DNA of 64,000 nt from NBLH01 sp050296515 (GTDB taxonomy: Bacteria > Bacteroidota > Bacteroidia > Bacteroidales > NBLH01). The notes beneath the pieces were generated by a model, which was not told where the DNA came from, did not search any database, and saw only the letters and a program-made list of their open reading frames with translations. Shown here in pieces: positions 42,899-53,700 of the stretch. Each line of letters begins with the position of its first letter. The first letter of the stretch is position 1. The translations under genes and the position numbers were made by a program. The stretch is taken from the NCBI GenBank assembly GCA_050296515.1, contig JBNKRJ010000037.1:1-64000 (forward strand). The letters run 5' to 3'.

Positions 42899-45800
42899 TT
42901 ATTCTTTGTAATGATAATCAAAGGTTTGAAGTAAATTTCGTGAATCGTCCCTGATGTCAAGGAGTCTGCCAAAACCATCGTAATTGTACTCAGTTTTCTT
43001 TCCATTTTCATCTGTAGACGTTAATACTCCCTTTAAAGGACTATAAGTAAAGGTTTTTACAAAAGCATTTTTATCGGCTGACCACTCAGAATTATAAAAC
43101 CCAGAAAGAAGTGCCCGCAATTGTGTAATTGACAGCGTATTATTTTGAATGGATTCCAGCTCATTAGCAGAGAATAGCGAAGCACTTGTTGCATAATTTA
43201 ATCCCGTGATTTTTGCAACAGGAAAAAGTGATTTGTACCCCCATATAATCGAAACATGGATATCATCAACTTTCTGATATTCAATTATTCTTTTATCATC
43301 ATTGTAAGTGTAACTGTATTCAGGCTCATACCTGTCATTTCGCCACTTTTCAACAGAGTAGGGCAATAAATCGTTGTTATAGTTTATTTTGATTCCATCA
43401 TAAATAATAGAATTGTGTCTTTTTTTTATCTTGGTTTTGGCAGTATATAGAAAATTATCAATAAACTGCTGCTTTTTTTCATCGTCCTGGTAACCATAAC
43501 TGTATTCTTCCGTAATAGTTTCAGGGAACTTCTCAAATTCTGTCTCAGATCTGATGTCACTTTTTGAAGTCAAAATTGTAGTTGAAGGATCGTACCCAAA
43601 ATTAGTCTTTGTTATCTGACTATTGATTAATACTCCTTCATCATTATATGAGTATTCGGTAGATATAGAAGAGCTCAAATATTTCCACCCTGTGGTGATA
43701 TCGTAAGTTACATAGTCAACTTCAAATGGACAATCTTGTCCAATATATGGAATATCTCCAATTGCCAACTTACTAAAAACAAATTTATGCCCTCTTATTC
43801 GATTATATCTAGATAATGATTCATTATAATCATTGTATACTTGTTTCAAAAGTCGATCACCAGAATCATAAATTTGTTCTGACTTTAGCATTCCCCTTTT
43901 CCACTCATTTTTTCCTCCTGGTAAAGGAGGGTAAATGTTAGAAGCTGCATCAGGAAATTCGAAAGGGGTTAAATAAGTATAAACTGATCTCCCATTATAA
44001 TATTTAAACGGTTTACCTAAATCTATTTCCTTATCTGATGTTTTATCATCATAAACTGTTACCTGCCTATAAACAACATGGCTGCCAGCCGATAAACCAA
44101 TACTGTTTACGCTTCTTGAATGAAGTAAAGTATATAGAAAATTCATTGGCCCTCCACCTGGCTGTTCTTCAATGGAAGACAATGTGGTTTTGTAGTTTGG
44201 GGGATCATTTACCAAAACTCCTGATGATCGAGGTTTCTCAGTAAAAGCATCTGATTCCATTAAATATTCATAATTTTTTTTAATGATTTCTCCGGTGATG
44301 TTATCATAGTTCCTAATTTGCTTTATTCGAAGACCTCCGGCTACTTCTGCAATAATAGGTTTACCATTAACCACAATCTCTTCGTATTGCTTATAATCAA
44401 TGGTGATTGATACGGGAAGCTTTCCTTCTTCTGTGTCTTCAAGTATGCCTCCCAAATAAGTTTCTATTTGATATTCTCCTTCTGTTAATTGAATCTTCTT
44501 ATTTCTATTAACATTAAAGAATATTTCTGGGTGTCTAATATTACTAATTCTAAAAAAATAGGATTCTCCTTTAAATTCAAAATCAGGAATAGAAACTGAA
44601 ATATCCACAAATTGATCTTTTTGAATAACCAAGGTTTCAGAAGCAATAAAATCAGGATATATCGTTCCTTCGGCATAATATTTTGCAGGAATAACTTTAA
44701 GATAGGTTTCGCCATCATCTGATGGGATTGCTAGTGAACGGATATAACCATAATCATGTAATTCATAAACGTATTCAGTGCTTCCACCGGTAGGCCAGGT
44801 AATCTTTTGCAGTGTTCCTGCCTGAGCATCCGTTAAATTTGGCGTCTTATCGGCTCCCTGGTATGTATAAGGAGTTGGTCCATTATACAGTATCATACTT
44901 GGTATAAGACTTGGATTATTTTTTCCATTGTAATACCCCCAGTTATCCTGTGCAAATGAGTTTCTTGGTGGTAGTCTATTTTTATCGAAATAATTAAATA
45001 AATACACCTGCTCTTCATTCATTCCACTCACCTTCTTTACCACTCTGTTAAGAAATATCCTATTGAACAAATAATCTCTATTTTGGTAGATTGTTGCTCC
45101 AACATAATTATGTGTAACAACAGTCTCATAATCGAATACATACGAAATCATCGGTGCTTGATTTGTTTTATCAACGATATCGATTTGCTGCAGCAATGCA
45201 CCTTTTGAATCACGGTAATCGCTTCTTGTTTTTGAATTTTTAAAATCAACTCTTATTAATGCTGTTACTATCGATTGTAACTTGTATCCCTTTACATTTA
45301 TAAATTTTGATGACTGATTGGTATTATTCCCCTCAAGTTGTCCTCCCCCTCCCTGACTGATATATTCAGTTGAAGAATGTTGCACATCCAAATATTCATC
45401 TATAGGTTCATAGTTAAAAACAATGCTATCATTATTAATAGGATCTTTTATTTTATTCAAATACCATGTTGACCTGTAATTATTATCAATATTTTGACCA
45501 TCAAAATTATAATCATAATCTTTGAAGGAGTAAATTATACCATTCTTATCCGTAATTTTCCATTCATCTAATATTATATTTGATTTAGAAATTGATTCAA
45601 TTTTAATCAGATCATAGGGGATTGTGATGTATTCGTATTTATTTTGTTGAGGATTTGATGAAACATAATCATAAACAAATTTACCGGAGCCTCCAGGAAA
45701 ACTATAACTATATACATCTGGTTCCAAGTCATAAGGATTATTTTCCACAACATTTTTTTTAACATTACATTCGAAATCGTCGAACCATGATTTAAAGCTT

Positions 45801-46204
45801 ATATAATCTTCATATATTTCATGTATTTTATTTATATATCCAGTTTGAACCTTGTCATCTGGTTTCCCTCTTACCTCTCTGGTAATTTGTCCACCAGCTA
45901 TTAGTGTCCACCCCAAGCCTACCCAGCCAGCAGTTTGTTCGACTTTTATCCCTGAAGCATGATAAGATAAACTTATTGGCACGCTTAAGGTCTTGCTTTT
46001 TAAAGTCCAAATGGGTATTGATATTTCAGGTGTGCCCGTATAATAATTTGTAGGAAAATTAATATGCTTGACAAACTCACTTGCTGTTGGAGTTGGAGAA
46101 AACAACTCCTCTGTTGCAGGCTGAGAATTTGCGAAAATGGAAAAGGCGCAGAATATTGCTACAAACACTTTTCTTAAAGTGAATTTTTGCTTTGGTATAA
46201 ACAT
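42899..46204 (-). CDS. Exported RHS/YD-repeat protein, partner of the large RHS protein
   Basis: This 1101-residue protein begins with a signal peptide (VFVAIFCAFSIFANSQ). It is followed by the Bacteroidota RHS N-terminal pattern: FPTNYYTGTPEISIPIW, LSVPISLSYHASGIKVEQ and GWVGLGWTLIAGGQITREV. It ends with YD-type text (ENGKKTEYNYDGFGRLLDI) and a short FDYHYKE terminus rather than a toxin tip. Proteins of this kind accompany a DUF6443 RHS protein and may form part of the shell or delivery complex. It starts 24 bp after the T9SS protein gene and ends 34 bp before the large RHS gene, in one operon. Confidence 0.85.
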   Translation of the reverse strand: MFIPKQKFTLRKVFVAIFCAFSIFANSQPATEELFSPTPTASEFVKHINFPTNYYTGTPEISIPIWTLKSKTLSVPISLSYHASGIKVEQTAGWVGLGWTLIAGGQITREVRGKPDDKVQTGYINKIHEIYEDYISFKSWFDDFECNVKKNVVENNPYDLEPDVYSYSFPGGSGKFVYDYVSSNPQQNKYEYITIPYDLIKIESISKSNIILDEWKITDKNGIIYSFKDYDYNFDGQNIDNNYRSTWYLNKIKDPINNDSIVFNYEPIDEYLDVQHSSTEYISQGGGGQLEGNNTNQSSKFINVKGYKLQSIVTALIRVDFKNSKTRSDYRDSKGALLQQIDIVDKTNQAPMISYVFDYETVVTHNYVGATIYQNRDYLFNRIFLNRVVKKVSGMNEEQVYLFNYFDKNRLPPRNSFAQDNWGYYNGKNNPSLIPSMILYNGPTPYTYQGADKTPNLTDAQAGTLQKITWPTGGSTEYVYELHDYGYIRSLAIPSDDGETYLKVIPAKYYAEGTIYPDFIASETLVIQKDQFVDISVSIPDFEFKGESYFFRISNIRHPEIFFNVNRNKKIQLTEGEYQIETYLGGILEDTEEGKLPVSITIDYKQYEEIVVNGKPIIAEVAGGLRIKQIRNYDNITGEIIKKNYEYLMESDAFTEKPRSSGVLVNDPPNYKTTLSSIEEQPGGGPMNFLYTLLHSRSVNSIGLSAGSHVVYRQVTVYDDKTSDKEIDLGKPFKYYNGRSVYTYLTPFEFPDAASNIYPPLPGGKNEWKRGMLKSEQIYDSGDRLLKQVYNDYNESLSRYNRIRGHKFVFSKLAIGDIPYIGQDCPFEVDYVTYDITTGWKYLSSSISTEYSYNDEGVLINSQITKTNFGYDPSTTILTSKSDIRSETEFEKFPETITEEYSYGYQDDEKKQQFIDNFLYTAKTKIKKRHNSIIYDGIKINYNNDLLPYSVEKWRNDRYEPEYSYTYNDDKRIIEYQKVDDIHVSIIWGYKSLFPVAKITGLNYATSASLFSANELESIQNNTLSITQLRALLSGFYNSEWSADKNAFVKTFTYSPLKGVLTSTDENGKKTEYNYDGFGRLLDIRDDSRNLLQTFDYHYKE

Positions 46205-46228
46205 AATAATAAGTCTTAATCGAGTTAA

Positions 46229-48607
46229 TTATTTTAGAATTACATGAAAGTCTGTAAAGGTTTCGGTTCCAATTACTTTTATTAAGTATGAACCCTTGGC
46301 ATTTCCGGTCAAGTCAACCTCTAAAGGAAATGTAAACCCATTCTTGTAAGTTTTTATTTTGTTTCCTCTAAGACCATACACATCTACCTGTTTTACTTTT
46401 TCAGGGATTGGAACTGTTAAATAAAATTTTCCTTTTGAAGGGTTTGGATAAACCTTATATTCCGTGTTATTGTTTACAATTTCTTGCCGGTTTGTTAATG
46501 TACTTGGTGAAGTATTTACTGAACTTTTTAAATTTATTTCATTATTTACAGCCATTGGAGCTACAGGAGGAATGCTCACCTGCACCTTTACAGACGCCCT
46601 AGTGGTACAGCTTGTACTTAAACTAGTTACATCTACCCAAATATTAACGGAACCACCTAGTTGCTCAACTTTGCGCATAGGCACACATAGGTGTCGTTGC
46701 GTGGAATTATCCAGCCATTTAAAACTGTATTCATCGGATGAAAGGTTGGTGTGAATATAAATAGTTGTATCTGCAGGTGCTATAACATCCGGTCCCAGGT
46801 TTACAACTGGGGCTGGAATTACTGTTACATCAATACTTCCCAAGCCACAAGTGCTGGTATTACTTGCCTGTACGGTATAAACTCCTGATGTATTAATCGC
46901 GCGGGTTTGCGAAGTACTTTCATCATCCCATGTGTAATTATCATATCCACTGCCTGCATCCAAAACAAGGCTGTCTCCTTCGCATACGGTTTTGGCAGGT
47001 CCTCCAAGATCAATAGTTACTCCTTCATTAATGGTAATATCTACTTCACGGGTTAGTTCGCAGTTATTATTATCAATCACTGTTAACTTAACAGTTCCTG
47101 TCTCAGTTACAGTATAGGATTTTACATCAGAAAAGGCACTTCCATTCCACGAATAGCTAATGTAACCATCAGGCGCTGTAATTTGATAGCTGGCGCATGC
47201 AGTTTGGTCTTCACCTAAATCAGGTGCCGGCATAGTACTGCAATCAACCAGCTTTGCAACATATAAATCCTTGTAGTTTTTATCATTTATTGCAAATACC
47301 TCGAAATTGTCTTTATCCTTGAGTTCAAATGCATTGCTAAAAAAGCCACTAACTAATATTTTTCCATCAGAATAGCGTTTAATGTTTAAATTGTCTTCAT
47401 GGTTATGCCCGGCTTTTTCCAACCAGTTTTGTGCACCGGTTTCTTTCTGGTAAAGGGCTAAGTAAGCATCTTTTGAATTACGGGAAGAAGTTTCATCTTC
47501 CAACGTTCCCCTGAATGCCCCGGTAAGGTAAATCATATCTCCTGCTAATTCAATGGAAGAGATGGTATTGTATGCATTGGTTCCTAATTGTGTTTCCCAG
47601 CCATGGTTGCCATTGGCATCTAATTGAAACAGAAAGCTGTCATGTTTCTTTGTTGTGCTGAAAGGGGTGCCATCAATCACAATATTGTACTCATATTCTC
47701 CGGCTATATAAATATTCCCATCAGCATCAACTGCAAGTCTTTTTAGCTGATCATTGTAGTCTCCGCCAATTTTTTTTGCTATAGTGGTTGCACCTGCTTT
47801 ATCATTTTTTATAAAAAAACCATCGCTCTTTTTGCTGGTTGTTGCCTCGAGTGTGGATAAACCAGAAGAAAAATCAGTCTTAAAACTTCCTACAAAGTAG
47901 AATTCATCAGAAGAACTAATTAAAAAGTCATTTAACTGATCTTCATCATTTCCGCCAAAACTTACCTCGTTTTTAAAGTTGTTGACGGTTCTATCGTAGG
48001 TTGCATAAAAAATATCCGTTATGCCATTGGCTGTTAATTGGTTACCATTAATGATCAAGTCTTTATTAAAAGTACCTGCAATTACTATTTCGCCACCTGA
48101 ATTTTTTTGCAGGAAGGCTTGCTGTGCTGCCGAAGAACCCTGAATAGCAATAGGTTGCTGACTGATTTCACCGTTAGCTGCATTCACTTTTATAAAAAAC
48201 AGCTCGGTAAAACTAATAGCTTGTAAGGAAGTATAAGAGGAAAAGGTCATTTCTCTTTTGAAGCTCCCGGCAAGGTAGATGTTTCCGTTATTTTCTACTA
48301 GAGAATAAGCATTTTCGTCATAATCTCCCCCATAGTTTTTTAACCATTGAATGACGCCGTCCTTGTCAATCTTTGCCAGGAAAACATCTCTTTTACCGTT
48401 TGAGGTAACCTGGTTAGAGGCATCCAGTTCAATGGTTCCAGAAAAACTACCGTAAGCATATGTGTTGCCCAGGGTGTCGATAATTGTTGCAGCAATGGTT
48501 TTCCAGTTATTGTTACCAAAGCTTTTGTAAAAGTCGGAGCTGAAGCTTTGGGAAAAGATAAACTGAAATCCCATACAAAATACTAGTGATAGAAATACTC
48601 TTCTCAT
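46229..48607 (-). CDS. T9SS-sorted surface protein with beta-propeller-like and Ig/PKD-like repeats
   Basis: The 792-residue protein has a signal peptide (LSLVFCMGFQFIFSQS). Residues about 30-480 are repeated GGxxxD-type units resembling SBBP/propeller repeats (GNIYLAGSF, GNIYIAGEY, DEFYFVGSF). Two PKD/Ig-like domains follow (DLGEDQTACASYQITAPDG; DLGGPAKTVCEGDSLVLDAG). The last 80 residues are a type A sorting domain (YKVYPNPSKGKFYLTVP, KGSYLIKVIG). It should cross the outer membrane by type IX secretion and be held or released at the surface. It is first in the RHS operon, so it may display or carry the RHS proteins. Confidence 0.87.
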   Translation of the reverse strand: MRRVFLSLVFCMGFQFIFSQSFSSDFYKSFGNNNWKTIAATIIDTLGNTYAYGSFSGTIELDASNQVTSNGKRDVFLAKIDKDGVIQWLKNYGGDYDENAYSLVENNGNIYLAGSFKREMTFSSYTSLQAISFTELFFIKVNAANGEISQQPIAIQGSSAAQQAFLQKNSGGEIVIAGTFNKDLIINGNQLTANGITDIFYATYDRTVNNFKNEVSFGGNDEDQLNDFLISSSDEFYFVGSFKTDFSSGLSTLEATTSKKSDGFFIKNDKAGATTIAKKIGGDYNDQLKRLAVDADGNIYIAGEYEYNIVIDGTPFSTTKKHDSFLFQLDANGNHGWETQLGTNAYNTISSIELAGDMIYLTGAFRGTLEDETSSRNSKDAYLALYQKETGAQNWLEKAGHNHEDNLNIKRYSDGKILVSGFFSNAFELKDKDNFEVFAINDKNYKDLYVAKLVDCSTMPAPDLGEDQTACASYQITAPDGYISYSWNGSAFSDVKSYTVTETGTVKLTVIDNNNCELTREVDITINEGVTIDLGGPAKTVCEGDSLVLDAGSGYDNYTWDDESTSQTRAINTSGVYTVQASNTSTCGLGSIDVTVIPAPVVNLGPDVIAPADTTIYIHTNLSSDEYSFKWLDNSTQRHLCVPMRKVEQLGGSVNIWVDVTSLSTSCTTRASVKVQVSIPPVAPMAVNNEINLKSSVNTSPSTLTNRQEIVNNNTEYKVYPNPSKGKFYLTVPIPEKVKQVDVYGLRGNKIKTYKNGFTFPLEVDLTGNAKGSYLIKVIGTETFTDFHVILK

Positions 48608-49068
48608 AAGATAATTTGTTAATGAAAATTAAAGGTTGAAATTATATCTAGCTGAAAAACAGCTTGATATTCTTGCTGTTAAGGGCAAACTGCCTATAAT
48701 AGCAGCGGTTGGGTTTAGCTCTTTTCTAATACATGCTTTTTTAGTTGTGTTAATCGTAAATACTTTAAACTGCTCTTTTTTGAAAATCCTCATAATATTA
48801 TGTTTATTAATCTCTTACTATTTTTACAGCATCAAAATTCGGCACTTAAATTTTATTTTCACTCTTTAGATTAAATAGGCCTTTGTTTTTGGACAAAAAA
48901 GTTGAATTTTTATTAAGATTATTTTTTATGTCACAGATATTCAGTGTGATAGGAAAGTGAATTTCTTTCACTTCTTTTAATAAACTACATTGGAGTATAA
49001 CCCTTTATCAAAAAAATTATATACTTTATAATCTATATACTATTTTTGTGCTTTCTGGTAGCTTATTT
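48608..49068. other. Divergent intergenic region, RHS operon and sigma/CHAT module
   Basis: This stretch of about 460 bp separates two operons read in opposite directions. A 77-codon open frame at 48636-48869 is hydrophobic, with no coding signal, and is not called. The last part holds the promoter element at 49041-49048. Nothing else is recognised. Confidence 0.6.
49041..49048 (+). promoter_or_regulatory. -7 element TATTTTTG of the sigma/CHAT module
   Basis: TATTTTTG matches TAnnTTTG and lies 20 bp before the ATG at 49069. A GTG start at 49048 would overlap this element, which supports the later ATG. The -33 box is not a clear TTTG. Confidence 0.45.
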
Positions 49069-49854
49069 ATGTTTATGACAAGTAATGATAGGGAAATAGA
49101 ACTATTAAAGTCTAATCCTAATGCTTTAATTGTAGAATATCAGGATATAATTACGATTATAGTAAATAAATTTGTCAGTACAGGTGGCATCCCTCTTTCA
49201 GATAAAAATGAATTCATTCAAATTGTTAATGAAAGATTATTACTTTCATCTGAAATAATAAGTAAGCAATACAAAGGCATTTCGCTATTAAAAACCTATT
49301 TTTCTACTATTATAAGAAATATTTGTTTAGAAGAAATTAATAAACGAAAGCGTCATATCTTTTCAGAATTAGAAACCTCAAATCATATAAGTCTATCTGA
49401 AGATAATAATGCAGAAAAAGAATTTTACTTAAATGATGAATTTGATCGCTTAAGTAAAATATTAGTTATGTTTAATACAAAAATGTTCAAGCTTATTTTA
49501 TGCTTAAAAGTAATATATCGATTGCCGATAGTAGTGGATGATTTAAAAAACTATTGTTCGAAATTAAAAGTTAATGAAATCAATAAACTTATTGAAGCGG
49601 TCGATCCTGTTAAAATAATTCCGGAATTTGAATTGTTTCAAATTTTAGCTCCTTACATAAATAGGTGTGACGAAAACATTAACCAGGCTGACACATTACG
49701 AAGATGGACAAAAAGAAAAATTGATGAAATAATTGAAACAATTAATGGAAATCCACCACGAGCCAATTACGATAAAGAAACTATTCAGATTCTATTTGAA
49801 AAATACTTTTCAAAAAAAAAGGAAGTAAATGTCCGATTTGAAATAGCTAATTAA
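49069..49854 (+). CDS. Sigma-70-like factor (divergent)
   Basis: The protein has 261 residues from ATG 49069 (MFMTSNDREIELL), with ATG 49075 also possible. The N-terminal 110 residues resemble sigma region 2: EYQDIITIIVNKFV, then LLKTYFSTIIRNICLEEINKRKRH, the conserved tail of the -10 recognition helix. The rest is divergent; a late TLRRWTKRKIDEII segment is basic. It should direct RNA polymerase to a small set of promoters, probably including its own operon. The anti-sigma-like gene starts 24 bp after it. Confidence 0.7.
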   Translation: MFMTSNDREIELLKSNPNALIVEYQDIITIIVNKFVSTGGIPLSDKNEFIQIVNERLLLSSEIISKQYKGISLLKTYFSTIIRNICLEEINKRKRHIFSELETSNHISLSEDNNAEKEFYLNDEFDRLSKILVMFNTKMFKLILCLKVIYRLPIVVDDLKNYCSKLKVNEINKLIEAVDPVKIIPEFELFQILAPYINRCDENINQADTLRRWTKRKIDEIIETINGNPPRANYDKETIQILFEKYFSKKKEVNVRFEIAN

Positions 49855-49878
49855 TCTATATGTAAAGTAAAGTTGTTA

Positions 49879-50733
49879 ATGGTTGAGGCAAATAAATATA
49901 TCGCAGATAATGGTCATTTAAACGATGAATATATAAGTTTATATATAGATGCTCATTTATTAAACCGGGTTGAGGTATTACCACACGAAATTCTGGAACA
50001 TGTTGAAGATTGCAAAAAATGCAAACAAGAAATCATTGATGGGTATAATTTATTAAAAAACATTAATGTACCTAATATAGATGAACACCCGTATTTTAGT
50101 AATAATAAGAGGAATATTAAAACTTTAAAAAAGACAAATTTTTATAATTCATATAAAATTGCGGCTTCTATTATAGTAATTATTACCCTTGGAATTATTG
50201 GCTTTTATACATTTGACCCGGGAAAAAATTCCGTGGTATCAAATAAGATGGATGAGAAGCCGAATATAAATGATAGTGTAATAGAAATTATAGCAAACTC
50301 TGAATTATCTGAGGATACAATAAAGAAAATTAATGAGACCAAACAAATAGAAAAAGCAACTATTATAAAAAAGGAGGAGCCTGGTAATTTAATAGCTAAA
50401 GCAGATTTATCAGGAAAAGAGTTCCAGGTTTCGCCAATAATGCTTTCTCTGTTGGGGGAAAACACAAGAGCCGATTTTTTTGAGGTAGACTATCCTAAAG
50501 ATTCAACAATATTAGAGAGTAAGCAGACTATTGATTTTAGTTGGAATAGCAATATAAATGATGATATTAAGCTGAAAATTTTTAATTACAAGGATGAATT
50601 GGTTTTTGAAAGCGAAGTATTAGAGCATAATAAGTTGAAAATTACTAAAAATTTGCCTCCAGGAGCCTATATCTGGAAAATTGAAAGTTCAAATGAAATA
50701 TTTCATTTAGGTTTGTTCTTTATTAAAAAATGA
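49879..50733 (+). CDS. Anti-sigma-like membrane protein with zinc-finger motif
   Basis: The protein has 284 residues from ATG 49879. The cytoplasmic N-terminus holds H41-x3-C45-x2-C48 (EHVEDCKKCK), the zf-HC2/ZAS pattern that anti-sigma factors use to hold their sigma factor. One membrane helix follows at about 97-115 (IAASIIVIITLGIIGF). The periplasmic part (about 120-284) ends in an Ig-like domain (QTIDFSWNS; NLPPGAYIWKIES). This is the layout of a signal-responsive anti-sigma factor. It is followed after 11 bases by the TPR-CHAT gene. Confidence 0.75.
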   Translation: MVEANKYIADNGHLNDEYISLYIDAHLLNRVEVLPHEILEHVEDCKKCKQEIIDGYNLLKNINVPNIDEHPYFSNNKRNIKTLKKTNFYNSYKIAASIIVIITLGIIGFYTFDPGKNSVVSNKMDEKPNINDSVIEIIANSELSEDTIKKINETKQIEKATIIKKEEPGNLIAKADLSGKEFQVSPIMLSLLGENTRADFFEVDYPKDSTILESKQTIDFSWNSNINDDIKLKIFNYKDELVFESEVLEHNKLKITKNLPPGAYIWKIESSNEIFHLGLFFIKK

Positions 50734-50744
50734 TTCCCCGGTAA

Positions 50745-53700
50745 ATGATTAGAATAGTTTTATTACAAATTGTTTTTTTTATATTTATTGGTAGCTCTCT
50801 GTTTGCTCAAAACAAAAGAAAGGCAAAAGAAATTTCCTTTGCCAAAACAGTTGAACGACTTGCAGATAGCTTGCTTAATAAAGAAGAATATAGAAATGCC
50901 ATAGATGAATATTACAAAGCAAATAAGTTATTTGAAAAGAATAAATTGTGGATTGAATTAGTAAAAGGCTATCGGCAAACTGCCTGGTGTTTCATGAATT
51001 TAGATAAGATTGATTCTGCAAGGTATTTTATTAATAATTCATACAATTTATTTAATCAAAAAGTTAAAGAAAGTACAGAAAAAGAGAAGTTAGAAAAATC
51101 AGAAATGCATTACATTCAAGCAAGAATTTTTCTACATATAAAGCAATTTGATTCTACATTTTGTTATTTAGAAAAAGGTTTTGCTCTTGTAAATGAATTA
51201 AATGCTGAGTATAACTCATATAACCTTCTTATCGCTAAATATTATCAAACTTTTGGAACAACAAATTATTTCAAAGGCGATAACGATAATGCGTTAAAAT
51301 ATTATTTAAAATCTCTTGATATTAGGCAAAAAGTATTAGAAAAGGGGCACTTTGATGTTCTTATGAGTTATAATAATATTGCTTATACATATATAGCTAA
51401 AAAAGATTATGAAAAAGCAAAGCAATACTTATGGCACATCATTAAAAATTGCAGCGAAGAAACCAGATTATGGGAAGCAAGTACCTATAATAAATTAGGT
51501 GTTGTATATCAATACACCCAAGAATATGATAATGCTATAAAATATTATAATAATGCATTGGATATTTTTATTAAAAAAAAAGGTGAAAATTCATCAGATG
51601 CTGCACAAGTTTTAAATAATCTTGGGAAAGTTTATAGTGTGTTGAAAGATTATGATAAAGCTCTAGAGAAAATTAACAAATCAATAGCTATTAGAAAAGA
51701 ACTACTGGGTAATTCTCATCCAATTCTGTCAAAGAGCCTCTTAACTTTGGGACAATATTATTCACTCAACAAAGAGTATAAAAAGGCGATTAAGACATAT
51801 TTAGAAGCATTGGAAAATCTTGAAAAGAACCAATCTTCGGATACGAAACTTAAATATTGGCTATATAACTTAATAGGAAATGTTTATTTAGAGCAAAATG
51901 ATTTAAACAATGCACTTAGCTATTTTCAATACGCTATAGCAATCTTAATCAAAGGTTTTGATTATAATGAGGAGTTAAATAATCCTACATTATTTATTGA
52001 AGGGACAAACGCAATTAACAATAAATTTGAAATATTATCAAAACCAGCACTTTATAATAACTTAATTAGTAAAGCCAGGGTGTATCATCAATTCTATAAA
52101 AATGATAATTCATTGACAAACAAACTACAACAGTCTTTAAATACATATAATCTTGCTTTTCAGTTGCTTGATGTAATTAGATTGGAAATAAGTGACGACG
52201 AATCGAAATATGTATTAAGCGACCTGAGGAAACATTATTTTAACGAAGCAATTAATGTAAGTTTAAAACTTGATAGCATATGTCCGGAAAAACAATACTC
52301 TGAAAATGTTTTAAGACTAATTAACAAATGCAAAAGTTCAACATTGCGCGATAATTCCTATACTGCAAATGCTTTACAAAAATCGAATTTACCTAAAGAA
52401 TTAATAGAGAAAGAAAAAGATTTAGCTAAAAAACTGGCATTTTATAAAACTCAAATAAATATAAACAATCAAAAACCCTTATCAAATCAAGTTCAAGATA
52501 ACAAAAATAAATACAACCTACTCGCTATGGAGTACGATACCCTTTGTAATTATTTAAAAAATACATACCCCCAATATTATAAGCTCACTCATTTTAACGA
52601 ATTTGATATTGATGAAATTAAATCGAATATAAAAAAGGATGAGATTATTGTAGAATACTTTGTGTCTGACGGCAATATATTTATCACAACAATTGATAGT
52701 GAAGATTACGAAATTATAAATATAAATATCGATAGTACATTTAAAGAAAATGTAATTAACTATTACAGAAGTTTAAGAAAAATTGAGTCCTCAAATTACA
52801 TTAATTGCAATTCTGTTTTATATAAAAAATTGATAGAACCAATAAAAGATAGAATAAAAACAAAAAAAAGCTTAATAATTATACCCGATGATTACCTATT
52901 CTATATTCCATTTGAAACACTTTATGATAATAAAAAAAATGTAGAGAATATTGATTTCAGAAATCTCAATTATTTAATTAAGGATTATGAAATTAAGTAT
53001 AATTTTTCGTTAAATATCTGGATGTTTAATAAAGCTCTTGATAATAGCGAAAAGAAATATCTTAAGGATTTTGTAGGTTTTGCTCCGGTTTTTGAAGATG
53101 AAAATAACTTAAACAAAAGTAATTTAAGTATTAATGATACAACAACACGAACAATAGTGATTAATGGAAAACGCTTTTCAAAATTAATTTATTCGGAAAA
53201 AGAAATAAACGAAATCTCAAAGCTATTTTTAGAAAGAAATAAAGAGGCCAAAACCTACTTTTATAATAATGCAAGCGAGGATAACTTTAAAAAAAACGTT
53301 TCAGGATATAAATACATACACCTATCTACACATGGTTTTTCTAACGAAAGCAATGCTAATTTATCCGGATTAGCGTTTTACAATACTATAGACACTAATA
53401 GCCCTGACTCTGCAAGCATAGAAGATGGATTGTTATATTCAAGTGAGATTAGCAGTTTAGATTTAAATGCAAACTTAATTGTTTTAAGTTCTTGCGAAGG
53501 AGGCCTAGGAAAATTAGTAAACGAAGAAGGATTAATTGCAATCAGCAGGGATTTTATAAACGAAGGCACACCAAATATTATCTATTCTTTATGGAATGTG
53601 TTAGATAAAAATACAAGTGGATTAATGATTGATTTTTATAAAAGGATATTATCTGGTAAAACCTATTCCAAATCATTACAAGAAGTAAAAATAAAAATGA

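Noticed and set aside
48636..48869. 77-codon plus-strand reading frame in the divergent region
   Set aside because: It is a hydrophobic, low-complexity frame with no family pattern, and it does not have a clear start signal.
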